A stretch of DNA of 44,090 bases, taken from assembly GCA_002399235.1 (NCBI GenBank), contig DHDH01000010.1, positions 1 to 44,090 of the forward strand, written 5' to 3'. Of the stretch, positions 16,143 to 24,367 are shown piece after piece (within the stretch, counting starts at the first letter, position 1; each line of letters starts with the position of its first letter). The position numbers were made by a program, and so were the translations under genes. The stretch is from Firmicutes bacterium UBA4881 (GTDB lineage Bacteria; Bacillota; DTU065). The notes below the pieces were generated by a model. That model worked only from the letters and a program-made list of their open reading frames with translations, made no database searches and was not told the origin of the DNA.

Positions 16143-16498
16143 TTTAGTAAAGATTCTATAGTGAAGTAAAACGCGCCTAAGGTAAACTGTCGGGTGCTAG
16201 CCTGAAGATCCAAACTACTTAAAATAAGAACCCTTACACTAAGCACCATCTGCTCTTAGATTGATAAACTTTCTTACCTTATTTATGACTATCTTTGACG
16301 CTAAAAGTTATCTTCAACTTAATAAAATTTTGCCAATAATATTACCTATCGTTCTCTTTTTCACAGAATGAAGAAGCTAACTAGTATGTTTTTAATTAAC
16401 TTGTTTTTGTCTCAACTTCTATCCTTTACTATTCAATTTAGGTCTTACTTACCCTTCTTTCTCAACTTTCCCCTAATCTTAATGAGTAAAAATAGTGT
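16143..16498. other. AT-rich intergenic region, no gene seen
   Basis: About 360 bp between the small membrane protein gene and the barrel-gene terminator. I see no coding frame with a ribosome site, no tRNA-like fold and no clear promoter. It would have to hold the promoter of the 15699 gene on the minus strand. Confidence 0.5.
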
Positions 16499-16526
16499 TT
16501 TAAAGAGGCCTTAAGGCCTCTTTAAA
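16499..16526 (-). terminator. Terminator of the RND/outer-membrane protein operon
   Basis: Perfect palindrome TTTAAAGAGGCC TTAA GGCCTCTTTAAA; the minus strand continues ACACTATTTTT. It overlaps the stop of the barrel gene. Confidence 0.85.
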
Positions 16527-17559
16527 ACTTATAAGTAACACCCAAAGCAAAATCTGTGTTTGAATCTTTACTGGCATAAATAGTAAACGGCCAATTATCT
16601 TTACGTTTATATTCTATCTTCCACTTAAAATCGCCATAACCTGTAACCTTTTCTCCTAACCAACCACTACGGGTTACAGTTTCCCAGCCAGATATCAAAG
16701 CCCATTGGCTGTTTGTGGTATCCATAATTAAACGCATTCTACTTACAGCATGTGGATCTAAAGCCAGTTTACCAGCTGATTTATCCTTTTTTAAGCTACC
16801 ATAGCTCATATTTAGATCTAGAGAAAGAATTTCGTTTAAGGGTACTTTGTAATCTACCATTAGGTAAAGACCTTTGGGTAGATAACCTCTTTCGCCAAAT
16901 TCTATACCGCTACCAAAAGCAGCTGAACCATAGGCAAAATCCGGTAACGTCCACGTAAACCAAAAGTTTTGTAAGCTGTTGTCCGTAAAGTTACCAAAAT
17001 ATCCTAGCTCGTAAGCTGCATCGGCAGAGAGCCTATTGCTAATACGAGTATAAGCTGTAAGACCTGGGCGCATATCAAACATAATGAGTAATTTGTCATT
17101 ATTTGCTATAGAAGGGTTAGTTGTAATTTCTAAAGCCTTGTGTGTAAAGTCTAGAGGCAAATAGTAAAGCTTCATTTGAGCACTGCCTGTAAGAATCGAA
17201 GCTGAGGTATCGACAATACCACCAACTACTGCCTTTTCTAGAGAAGCATCTGCTTCTACAAAAAACTCAGCGTTGTTTTTAACAAAGCCTACGCCAGGGT
17301 AAAAGTGGAGGCCATTTAGAGAATAACCTAAAAGATATTTGCCTGGCCATTTTGTAGTATTACTTCGAGGCTCTCCCCAACCTACAAGGCGTATAGTGTG
17401 GGTATATTTAGACTGCCTTAGATTAAGGCCTACTCCTAAAAGAAAATTGCCGCTACCATCGTTTAAGTAGGCTGCATGGCCTTCTGTACCAACTGTCAAA
17501 GCCAAGGAACTAGCTGATAGAATCAGTAGGAGCAGTAGTATCTTAATTTTCTTTTCCAT
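16522..17559 (-). CDS. Probable outer-membrane beta-barrel protein
   Basis: The 345-residue product has a signal peptide (MEKKIKILLLLLILSASSLA) and a mature part made almost wholly of alternating amphipathic strands rich in Tyr, Trp and Gly. It ends in LGVTYKF, with a C-terminal Phe and hydrophobic residues at -3, -5 and -7, the signature read by the BAM machinery in diderm bacteria. I choose the ATG at 17557-17559 (AAGGTGG upstream). It overlaps the 3' end of the RND permease by 17 bp, so the two are translationally linked. It is not an obvious TolC. A role as an exit or accessory pore for the RND pump is inference. Confidence 0.72.
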   Translation of the reverse strand: MEKKIKILLLLLILSASSLALTVGTEGHAAYLNDGSGNFLLGVGLNLRQSKYTHTIRLVGWGEPRSNTTKWPGKYLLGYSLNGLHFYPGVGFVKNNAEFFVEADASLEKAVVGGIVDTSASILTGSAQMKLYYLPLDFTHKALEITTNPSIANNDKLLIMFDMRPGLTAYTRISNRLSADAAYELGYFGNFTDNSLQNFWFTWTLPDFAYGSAAFGSGIEFGERGYLPKGLYLMVDYKVPLNEILSLDLNMSYGSLKKDKSAGKLALDPHAVSRMRLIMDTTNSQWALISGWETVTRSGWLGEKVTGYGDFKWKIEYKRKDNWPFTIYASKDSNTDFALGVTYKF

Positions 17560-20500
17560 GCTTATCCACCTTTCCCACAATAATATAAACGCAAGGAACT
17601 ACAAAGAGAGTTAAGAGTGTAGAGGTTAATAAACCCCCCATAACAGTAATCGCCATTGGTACCTGTAGTTTTGTATTGTTACCAAGGCTTAGGGCCATGG
17701 GTAATAGACCTAAGATAGTTGTAAGAGCTGTCATTAATATAGCTCTTAACCTATCCTTAGCTCCTTTTATGGTGGCCTCTTTAAGCGCTAGGCCATTCTT
17801 TCTTAATTGATTTATATAATCAACTAAGACAATACCATTGTTGACAACAATACCGGCTAGAATAATCATACCAATGATAGCTGGTATAGAGATGGTACGA
17901 TTATAAATAAAGAGTAGGGCTAAGCTACCAATTATAGCTAAAGGAATTGTCACCATGATAATAAGAGGTGAAATTAGTCCTTCAAATTGAGAGGCCATCA
18001 CCATATATACCAGTACCAAAGCTAAGATACCAGCATAAACCAGGTCTCTGTAAGCATCTTTGCGCATCTTTTCTGTTCCGCCTAATTCAGCGGTGATGCC
18101 TTGGGGCAAGGATAACTTATTTAGATAAGGGCCAACTTTTTTAGAGACTTTACCATAAGCACCTAAGACTGGTGTGCCAATTACTTCTATGACCCTCTCG
18201 CCACCTTCTCTTTCTAGGTAGGTAGGTGCCAGGTCTTTTTGTACCTCGACAACATTACCTAACCTCAGACCTAGGTTAGGGCCAGAACCTAAACTAGTAG
18301 TACTAGGAAAGTAAAGATCCTCGACACCTACTAAGGTTTTTACTGTTTTATCATGAGCCTTAAGAACAATTGGCACCCTTTTGCCATCTATAGTTATCTG
18401 TCCGGCTTTCTCCCCTACAATAGCTTGTCTCACAGCTAACGCTACTTGTCCAGAAATTTGTCCGCCCATTAAAACTCGGCTTGGGTTTATAGCCAGGGTC
18501 ATAAGAGGTTCTTTCCCAGCGTAAGACCAAGTTACAGCCGAAAACTCAGGCCAGGATTTTAAATCTTCTAGGATCTTGTTAGCAGTTTCTTCCACAACCT
18601 GCTCTTCTTGACCTTTAACTCGAATCCTCAGTGAGGATTCCAAGCCTGCTTGAGCTAGCATGCTTTCTACTGAGACTTTAGATTCTAAAGAAGGATACTC
18701 TTTTGTAGTTGCTGCTAATATACTTCTTATCCTCTCAGCTACTTGATAAGCATCCACAGGAGAGGTCCAGGTTCCTTTAGGTTTTTCTAATATTACCAGT
18801 AGGTTCGCTTTATTGCTAGCTGAACTTGTCGATAAACTACTTAAACTGAGGTCTTCACTTTGGCCAGCTCTAGAAAGAACTTGATCTACTTGAGGTAGAT
18901 TCTTAATAGCTGGTTCAACAGAATTTAAAACAGCAACCGTCTCATTCGTAGGTGTACCAGCTGGCAAAACCAGCTGGACAGATATTTGGTTACTGTTTTC
19001 TTCAGGAATCATCTCCAAGTTCATAAAGGGAATAAATAATAAGCTGAGCACAACAAGAACTCCTGTAATAAGTAACCATTTACCAGGATGCTCTAACATC
19101 TTCTCTAACCTTTGCCCATAACGGTGCTGAAGGCCAGTAAAACCTCTACTTTGATCTTTATTCTCTAATAACTCGCATTCTTTTAGTTGGAGCACTTTCG
19201 CTGATAATAAAGGAACCAAGGTAAGTGCTACTATCAGAGAGCTAGTTAAGGAGAAGGTTACTGTAAGGGCTAGTTCACGGAAAATATGACCAGCCAAGCT
19301 GTTCATAAAAACTACAGGTAGGAAAACAACCAAAGTAGTCAGTGTGGAAGCTGTAATAGCGACACCAACTTCGGTTGTCCCTTGAATAGCTGCTTCTGTG
19401 GCCCCTAAACCTTCTTGTCTTTTACTGTAGATATTCTCTAAAACAACAATAGAGTTATCTACTAACATTCCTAAGCCTAAAGCCAAGCCTCCGAGGCTTA
19501 TTAAATTAAAATTAATTCCCATAGCATACATCAAGCTAAAGGTTACCACCACCGAAAAGGGAATGGCGATACCAATAACCAATGTGGGCCTTAGGTTGCG
19601 TAAAAAGAAATAGAGGACCAGTAAGGCTAATAAACCACCAAAGAGTCCATCTAGTGCTAAAGAGTTTAAAGCACTTTCGATATATTCACTTTGCGTAAAT
19701 AGTGGTTTAATAGAAAAATCTGGGTTATTCAAAGACTGAAGTTTCTTCTCCACTTCCCTCGCTGCTTTAACTGTGTTAGCATCTGCAGCTTTAAAAACAC
19801 TAACCACAATAGCTGGGGAACCATTAACTGTAGTATACTGGCCACTTTGTCTATAGTGGTCTTCAATCTCAGCAACCTCACCTAACTTAATCATCTTGGG
19901 TAAGGCAAGCCCTAAGAAGGGAGATACCGTTTGGGTAGGGCCTTGGCCTACCACTAATTCTTTAAGCTCTGTTAGTGAGGCAAAGGTGTGCCCGGCTTTG
20001 GCATTATAAATCTTACCTTCATCTTCTATTTTCCCAACAGGTACCAAAATGTTTTGATATTGTAGCATTTGGCTCAAAACCTGGGGTGATAGATTATACT
20101 CACGAAGTTTATCTGTGTAATAAGCAACTTCAACTTCTCTTATTGCCTTCCCATCTATTTCAACACCAGCAACTTCGTCCAAACTCTCCAAGGCAGGTTT
20201 CAATACTTCTTCAGCAAATTGCCCTGCTTTTACAACATCATCAGCAGCTAAGCTGTAAGCTGCAAGTGGCAGTTGATTAGGATCTAGCCGGTAGATAATA
20301 GGTTTACCCACCTCGCTAGGTAAAGAATAAGCAATAACATCTAATAAAGAGCGAATTTCATCAGAAGCTTCTTTAAGATCAGTACCCCATTTAAACTCCA
20401 AAATAAAAAAAGCTACATTCTCTGCACTAGTAGCCATGACACGATTAAGGCCGCTCACTCGCCTTAGCGAAGGCTCTACTATTTTAGTTATTTGTTCTTC

Positions 20501-20677
20501 CACGGAAGCCGGATCGGCACCTGGATAGGAAATAACTACTGCTGTAATGGGAAATTCTAGTTTAGGAAGAAAGCCTAAACCAATGCGACTCAAGGAAATA
20601 AAACCAAATAATAAAAGTGCTATTGCTAGCATGGTAACTGTTACAGGCCTTTTAACAGCAAACTCAGGCAATTTCAT
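17543..20677 (-). CDS. RND-family efflux permease (AcrB/SwrC type)
   Basis: A 1044-residue resistance-nodulation-division pump, full length for the family (AcrB is about 1049). It has an N-terminal helix (LLFGFISLSRIGLG), two large periplasmic loops each followed by a block of helices, and an internal twofold repeat. The helix-4 motif reads GMLVDNSIVVLENI: the first of AcrB's two proton-relay aspartates is kept and the second is Asn, as in Gram-positive SwrC-like pumps. Helix 10 has GIVVNNGIVLVDYINQ. No membrane-fusion adaptor (HlyD/AcrA) or TolC gene is adjacent. It precedes and overlaps the barrel gene and follows a LolA-like gene across a terminator. The substrate is unknown. Confidence 0.93.
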   Translation of the reverse strand: MKLPEFAVKRPVTVTMLAIALLLFGFISLSRIGLGFLPKLEFPITAVVISYPGADPASVEEQITKIVEPSLRRVSGLNRVMATSAENVAFFILEFKWGTDLKEASDEIRSLLDVIAYSLPSEVGKPIIYRLDPNQLPLAAYSLAADDVVKAGQFAEEVLKPALESLDEVAGVEIDGKAIREVEVAYYTDKLREYNLSPQVLSQMLQYQNILVPVGKIEDEGKIYNAKAGHTFASLTELKELVVGQGPTQTVSPFLGLALPKMIKLGEVAEIEDHYRQSGQYTTVNGSPAIVVSVFKAADANTVKAAREVEKKLQSLNNPDFSIKPLFTQSEYIESALNSLALDGLFGGLLALLVLYFFLRNLRPTLVIGIAIPFSVVVTFSLMYAMGINFNLISLGGLALGLGMLVDNSIVVLENIYSKRQEGLGATEAAIQGTTEVGVAITASTLTTLVVFLPVVFMNSLAGHIFRELALTVTFSLTSSLIVALTLVPLLSAKVLQLKECELLENKDQSRGFTGLQHRYGQRLEKMLEHPGKWLLITGVLVVLSLLFIPFMNLEMIPEENSNQISVQLVLPAGTPTNETVAVLNSVEPAIKNLPQVDQVLSRAGQSEDLSLSSLSTSSASNKANLLVILEKPKGTWTSPVDAYQVAERIRSILAATTKEYPSLESKVSVESMLAQAGLESSLRIRVKGQEEQVVEETANKILEDLKSWPEFSAVTWSYAGKEPLMTLAINPSRVLMGGQISGQVALAVRQAIVGEKAGQITIDGKRVPIVLKAHDKTVKTLVGVEDLYFPSTTSLGSGPNLGLRLGNVVEVQKDLAPTYLEREGGERVIEVIGTPVLGAYGKVSKKVGPYLNKLSLPQGITAELGGTEKMRKDAYRDLVYAGILALVLVYMVMASQFEGLISPLIIMVTIPLAIIGSLALLFIYNRTISIPAIIGMIILAGIVVNNGIVLVDYINQLRKNGLALKEATIKGAKDRLRAILMTALTTILGLLPMALSLGNNTKLQVPMAITVMGGLLTSTLLTLFVVPCVYIIVGKVDKHGKEN

Positions 20678-20710
20678 GGCTAACTCTCACCTCCATAATC
20701 TTTGCTAAGA

Positions 20711-20736
20711 AAAGGCCCCGGACAATCCGGGGCTAA
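20711..20736 (-). terminator. Terminator between the LolA-like and RND genes
   Basis: Stem AGCCCCGGA / TCCGGGGCC with a 3-4-base loop, then TTTTCTTAGC on the minus strand. It lies between the LolA-like stop and the RND start, so RND expression needs read-through or its own promoter. Confidence 0.85.
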
Positions 20737-20744
20737 TCACTTAC

Positions 20745-21437
20745 CTACATATCGAAGACAACTGCTCCGGCTGGCAAAGCTCTTAGTTTTTTTAAGTCGA
20801 GTTTCTTATTTTTCTCCACTTTACTTAGAGTCATTGCCATAATCTTCTTACCCATACTATCATAACTTTCCATAGCTAAAGGAAGTTTATCACTTTTAGC
20901 TAACCAAATCTTTTGGGTACCGAACTCTTTCTTTTGATCGACTACAATAACTAAATAAGCAGCTACACCATTTTTAACAGTCTCTTCACTACTAAAAGAG
21001 TATCTTGTAACATCAAGATTAGATAGGTCGCTAGTATCAAGTTCTACTAGTTTGGAAATATCCATTCCCATTGTATTAGCTTGTGCAGATTGAGATAGTG
21101 GCATGCGAACAGCTTGTCCTGTAGAATAATAATTGATAAACAAATCTTTCGGTTTATCGACAATAATAATCTGGCCAGCAAACTCTTTAGGGGCCTTAAA
21201 CTCTAACCTTCCTACACCTTCTTTAAGGTGACTTTCAATTTGCATAACCATGTTCTGGCTAAAGCCTTCCGCTAATACTTCAACATTTAGCTCCAAAGAT
21301 ATAGTCTCAAGTTTGGCAACATTATTAATTGCTTCTTGCACCAAAACTTCAGCATTTACTGCAAAAGCTGACATAGCTAATAAAACTATACAAATAAAAA
21401 CGCCCAAAAACTTTTGTGAAAACATTGTGTTTTTCAC
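20745..21437 (-). CDS. LolA-like outer-membrane lipoprotein-sorting family protein
   Basis: A 230-residue exported protein with a signal peptide (about residues 1-30, ending AVNA). The mature part has the LolA/LolB-like half-barrel pattern: INNVAKLETISLELNVEV, VGRLEFKAPKEFAGQIIIVDKPKDLFINYYSTGQAVRMP, and a C-terminal strand series (KIWLAKSDKLPLAMESYDSMGKK). Members carry lipoproteins or hydrophobic molecules across the periplasm; in some monoderms related proteins have other roles. The GTG start at 21435-21437 has GGGAGGAG about five bases upstream; a further in-frame GTG at 21455 has no site. A near-perfect sigma-A promoter lies at 21479-21507. Confidence 0.8.
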   Translation of the reverse strand: MKNTMFSQKFLGVFICIVLLAMSAFAVNAEVLVQEAINNVAKLETISLELNVEVLAEGFSQNMVMQIESHLKEGVGRLEFKAPKEFAGQIIIVDKPKDLFINYYSTGQAVRMPLSQSAQANTMGMDISKLVELDTSDLSNLDVTRYSFSSEETVKNGVAAYLVIVVDQKKEFGTQKIWLAKSDKLPLAMESYDSMGKKIMAMTLSKVEKNKKLDLKKLRALPAGAVVFDM

Positions 21438-21478
21438 CGGACTCCTCCCTCTCACAAACCTCTATTTGGCCTACCTGT

Positions 21479-21507
21479 ATTATCCTATAGTGTATTTTGT
21501 GTGTCAA
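21479..21507 (-). promoter_or_regulatory. Sigma-A type promoter of the LolA-like gene
   Basis: Reading the minus strand, TTGACA (21502-21507) and GATAAT (21479-21484) are 17 bp apart and lie about 40 bp above the GTG start. Confidence 0.8.
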
Positions 21508-21778
21508 CGAAGGAAGTTAATCACCTTTTTGGGGAAAAATGTTGTTAAATGGAGGCAGGAATTTGCCAAGGAAGTGCCTTATTTAGTAAAATGGTATAGT
21601 CAACCATTCATAGTGTTACCCAATGTTATTATTTTGAACATTCCTACACCAAAATATTAATATAGTTGGCACGGGATGAGGCATGGTCAAGCAGCCTCCA
21701 TGCTAAAAACAATTGTGCTGTAATACTTTCCAGGAATAGGAGGGATGGTGCTCACTTGTTTTATGAGCACCGATTATT
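21508..21778. other. Divergent intergenic region upstream of dacF-type gene
   Basis: It lies between two divergent genes. It holds the -35 side of the LolA-like promoter, a GGCATGG / CCATGCT inverted repeat (21680-21705), and the leader of the dacF-type gene with AGGAGG at 21738-21743. A 15-codon frame begins at the ATG at 21540 but has no recognisable ribosome site, so I do not call it a gene. Confidence 0.45.
21747..21771 (+). promoter_or_regulatory. Hairpin between ribosome site and start codon of the dacF-type gene
   Basis: Inverted repeat GGTGCTCA (21747-21754) / TGAGCACC (21764-21771) with a 9-base loop. The only good ribosome site, AGGAGG at 21738-21743, lies above it and the ATG (21779) below. 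Folding the hairpin brings site and start to a normal distance, so translation may depend on it. Confidence 0.55.
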
Positions 21779-22936
21779 ATGAAACGTTTTTCTACTTGGT
21801 TACTTACTATGCTTCTATTTTTCTCAGTGATTGGCAGTGTCTCAGCCCAGGACCAACCCTTGTTTACTGTCCAAGCGAAATCTGCAGTTTTGATGGATTT
21901 TGATACAGGCAGGATTCTTTTCCAGCAAGACGCTGAGCAAACACTACTTCCAGCTAGCTTAGTAAAGATTATGAATCTCTATGTGGCTTTTGACGCTATT
22001 GATCAAGGTACTGTTAGACTAGACGATCGTTTCCCTGTAAGTATCCATGCTTGGCAACCAGTAGGTTCTAAGATGTTTATCAAGGAAGGCGAAAAAGTCT
22101 CTGTTGATGACCTATTAAAAGGTATCGCTATAGTTTCTGGTAATGATGCTTGTATTGCTTTAGCTGAAGGTATTGCTGGTGTTACCGAGGTTTATGTACA
22201 ATGGATGAATGACAAAGCAGCAAAATTGGGACTTACAGGTACAAACTTCACTGATGTCCACGGTTTAGATGACTCTGCAAAGCAATACACTACTGCTTTA
22301 GACATAGCTAAACTATCTAGAGCTTATATCAAAGATCACCCAGAAGCCCTAACTTATCACTCCACTAAAGAATTTACCTATAACGGTATTACCCAGAAAA
22401 ACCGCAATGGCTTGCTTTGGAGCTATCCAGGTACTGATGGTTTAAAAACTGGTCATCTTAGCAAAGTCGGTTACAACCTCTGCGCTACAGCTGAACAAAA
22501 TGGTATGCGTTTGATCGCTGTTGTTCTTGGTTCTAGCTCTGAATCTGTTAGAGAAAACGAAGCTCGTAAACTACTAAACTATGGTTTCCGTAACTTCGAA
22601 AAGGCAAAAGCTACTGAGTTAGTAACACCTATCTCTAAACCTATTTATAAAGGCAAAGTAGGTAAAGTTAACGTTGTCCCTGCTACTGATTTCACGATGT
22701 TAGTACCTGTTGGAGCTAAAGATCAGATTAGAATAGTCAAAGAAATTAAAGAGCCTCTTGTTGCTCCCATAAAAAAAGGACAATCTGTAGGCGAATTTAA
22801 GTTCTACTGGCAAGATGAGCTCCTCGGTTCTACTGAAGCTACTGTAGAGGAAGATGTTCCTAAAGCTGGTTTCTTTAAATCTCTCTGGGATAGTATTCGT
22901 CTTCTCTTTGCTAAGCTCTTTGCCAAAAAGTCATAA
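21779..22936 (+). CDS. dacF: D-alanyl-D-alanine carboxypeptidase (DacF/PBP5 type)
   Basis: A 385-residue serine DD-carboxypeptidase that trims the terminal D-Ala of peptidoglycan stem peptides. It has a signal peptide (residues 1-23, ending VSA). The three penicillin-binding motifs are S60-L-V-K63, S120-G-N122 and K223-T-G225, all intact, and the spacing matches the PBP5/DacF family. The C-terminal beta domain (280-360) ends in an amphipathic helix (FFKSLWDSIRLLFAKLFAKK) typical of membrane attachment. Assignment to DacF rather than DacA/DacB is by general resemblance. The ATG at 21779 is 35 bases below its only good ribosome site, with a hairpin between. A terminator follows at 23039. Confidence 0.93.
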   Translation: MKRFSTWLLTMLLFFSVIGSVSAQDQPLFTVQAKSAVLMDFDTGRILFQQDAEQTLLPASLVKIMNLYVAFDAIDQGTVRLDDRFPVSIHAWQPVGSKMFIKEGEKVSVDDLLKGIAIVSGNDACIALAEGIAGVTEVYVQWMNDKAAKLGLTGTNFTDVHGLDDSAKQYTTALDIAKLSRAYIKDHPEALTYHSTKEFTYNGITQKNRNGLLWSYPGTDGLKTGHLSKVGYNLCATAEQNGMRLIAVVLGSSSESVRENEARKLLNYGFRNFEKAKATELVTPISKPIYKGKVGKVNVVPATDFTMLVPVGAKDQIRIVKEIKEPLVAPIKKGQSVGEFKFYWQDELLGSTEATVEEDVPKAGFFKSLWDSIRLLFAKLFAKKS

Positions 22937-23038
22937 CTGGGAATAGAAAGAGCTTTCCAATGGTTCTTCGACTAATCTAAAAAGAACCCTACTTTAGGTT
23001 TGGTAAACTTAATCACTAATTAACGTTTATTAAGAATT

Positions 23039-23074
23039 TGGCTATCGGATTACTCCGATGGCCTTTTTTTTCTT
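23039..23074 (+). terminator. Terminator of the dacF-type gene
   Basis: Stem GGCTATCGGA / TCCGATGGCC (T-G wobble) with loop TTAC, then TTTTTTTTCTTT. Confidence 0.9.
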
Positions 23075-23154
23075 TATGGGCCTATTCATATAAATCTAAA
23101 GTCTATTCCAGTATAATGAGAGGGAAGTATTTCGGGAAACTAGGTGGTACAAAG

Positions 23155-23661
23155 ATGAAAAAGCTAATTTTTATCAATGGAACAATGGGTGTAGGGAAAA
23201 CAACCACATGTAAAGAGCTGACGAAATTATTACCCCAAAGCGTCTTTTTAGACGGGGATTGGTGTTGGTATATGCATCCCTTTGTTGTAACCGACGAAAC
23301 CAAAGCTATGGTAGAAGACAACATTGCCTATGTCCTAAGAAACTTCTTAAACTGCTCTGTTTATCAACATGTAATTTTTTGTTGGGTAATGCACCAAGAT
23401 ACCATCATCTCCGACCTCTTAGCCTGCTTGGAAGGAACGGAATACAAACTATACAAATTTACATTATCTTGCTCTGAACAAGCTCTAGAAGAACGCTTAC
23501 AAGACGATGTAAATAATAACATACGAGAAAGTGATATCATTAGGCGAAGCCTTGAACGTTTGAAGCTATACGAAAAGATGGATACTACTAAAATTGATGT
23601 TAGTAACATTTCAGCACAAGAAGCTGCTAAACAAATAGCAGTATTGGTAAGTAAAAATTAG
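23155..23661 (+). CDS. P-loop nucleotide or small-molecule kinase
   Basis: A 168-residue cytoplasmic protein with a Walker A motif GTMGVGKTT directly after the first strand (MKKLIFIN). It also has DGDWCWY (Walker-B-like or substrate site, about residues 32-40) and an arginine-rich lid region (EERLQDDVNNNIRESDIIRRSLERL). It belongs to the AAA_33/zeta-toxin/gluconate-kinase-like group; the substrate cannot be told. The ATG at 23155 has AGGTGG about eight bases upstream, so the open frame above it is not used. A TATAAT at 23112-23117 may be its -10. It ends in TAG. There is no partner gene nearby. Confidence 0.72.
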   Translation: MKKLIFINGTMGVGKTTTCKELTKLLPQSVFLDGDWCWYMHPFVVTDETKAMVEDNIAYVLRNFLNCSVYQHVIFCWVMHQDTIISDLLACLEGTEYKLYKFTLSCSEQALEERLQDDVNNNIRESDIIRRSLERLKLYEKMDTTKIDVSNISAQEAAKQIAVLVSKN

Positions 23662-23810
23662 ATTTTCATCCTTCATGAATCAATGAAGGCCTACTCATTA
23701 CCAATCCCATTTCATCGGCCACCCACTAAGCTGCTCCCTTTAGAACATTGCCAAAATTTCTCAGCTTTTCCTGCCAAAGCAGCAGTGCATTTTATCAAAG
23801 TATAATAAAT

Positions 23811-23841
23811 AGAGCCACGGTAGTTAAACCCCGTGACTCTA
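23811..23841 (-). terminator. Terminator after the YwgA-like gene
   Basis: Inverted repeat AGAGCCACGG / CCCCGTGACTCT with an 8-base loop; the minus strand continues ATTTATTATA. It lies 24 bp below TAA 23865, not below the earlier stop at 23966. Confidence 0.75.
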
Positions 23842-23864
23842 CATGCTTTTCATTGCGGAAATGT

Positions 23865-24268
23865 TTAGCAAGAAATTCCCTTATCAAAATATTGAAATTC
23901 GTCTAATGCAGAAAGAATCTGTTCCTTGGAATATTTTGAGCCTTTTATCTTTTGTACTCCATTAATTATATTCTCTTGGATAAGCCATCAGGTTCAATGA
24001 TAAAGTTCTTATTTATACTCATTAAATGAGAATAACCCGAATAGTCAAGTTCTATTATTCCATCTGCGCTTAAAAATGTAGTGGCTGCGTCTAAGGTTCT
24101 ACTATATGGGCTATAGAAATGTAGGCCATACTCATAACCCAAATCAATATCTTTTTGTTCTATTAGGAAAGCTATCTTTTGTACAGTTTTCTTGCTCGGT
24201 TTTTCGCCCCATATATCGTTGATTCTCTTAATTATATATGCTGCATTATTAGAAATACTAGCCATCAT
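23865..24268 (-). pseudogene. YwgA-like gene, apparently frameshifted
   Basis: The upstream frame (24268 to 23966) gives 100 residues beginning MMASISNNAAYIIKRINDIW. The segment KPSKKTVQKIAFLIEQ, then LGYEYGLHFYSPYSRTLDAATTFL, resembles the YwgA/SocA-like family found near some toxin-antitoxin and defence genes. It stops at 23966. Near 23985 a neighbouring frame opens directly after a TGA and gives 39 more sensible residues (LIQENIINGVQKIKGSKYSK and on) up to TAA at 23865-23867, 24 bp before the terminator. Joined, they make about 135 residues, nearer the length expected for a complete domain. A one-base indel, a sequencing error or programmed frameshifting could explain it. The start has GAGGAGA upstream. 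Confidence 0.6.
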
Positions 24269-24367
24269 TTTTCATCTCCTCAGATAAAAGTCCCCCGACA
24301 ACCTTTTTTGCCTTCGAGGCATGACTTTTATCTTACATAACATCGCTTAATGTTAGAAGGCTTGTTA

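Noticed and set aside
21250..21660. 136-codon plus-strand frame opposite the LolA-like gene
   Set aside because: It is antisense to a gene with a signal peptide, ribosome site and promoter, and has no protein-like features of its own.
21664..21684. Sigma-54-like promoter TTGGCACG upstream of the dacF-type gene
   Set aside because: The GG and GC doublets are 11 bases apart instead of 10, and the -12 element lacks TTGC.
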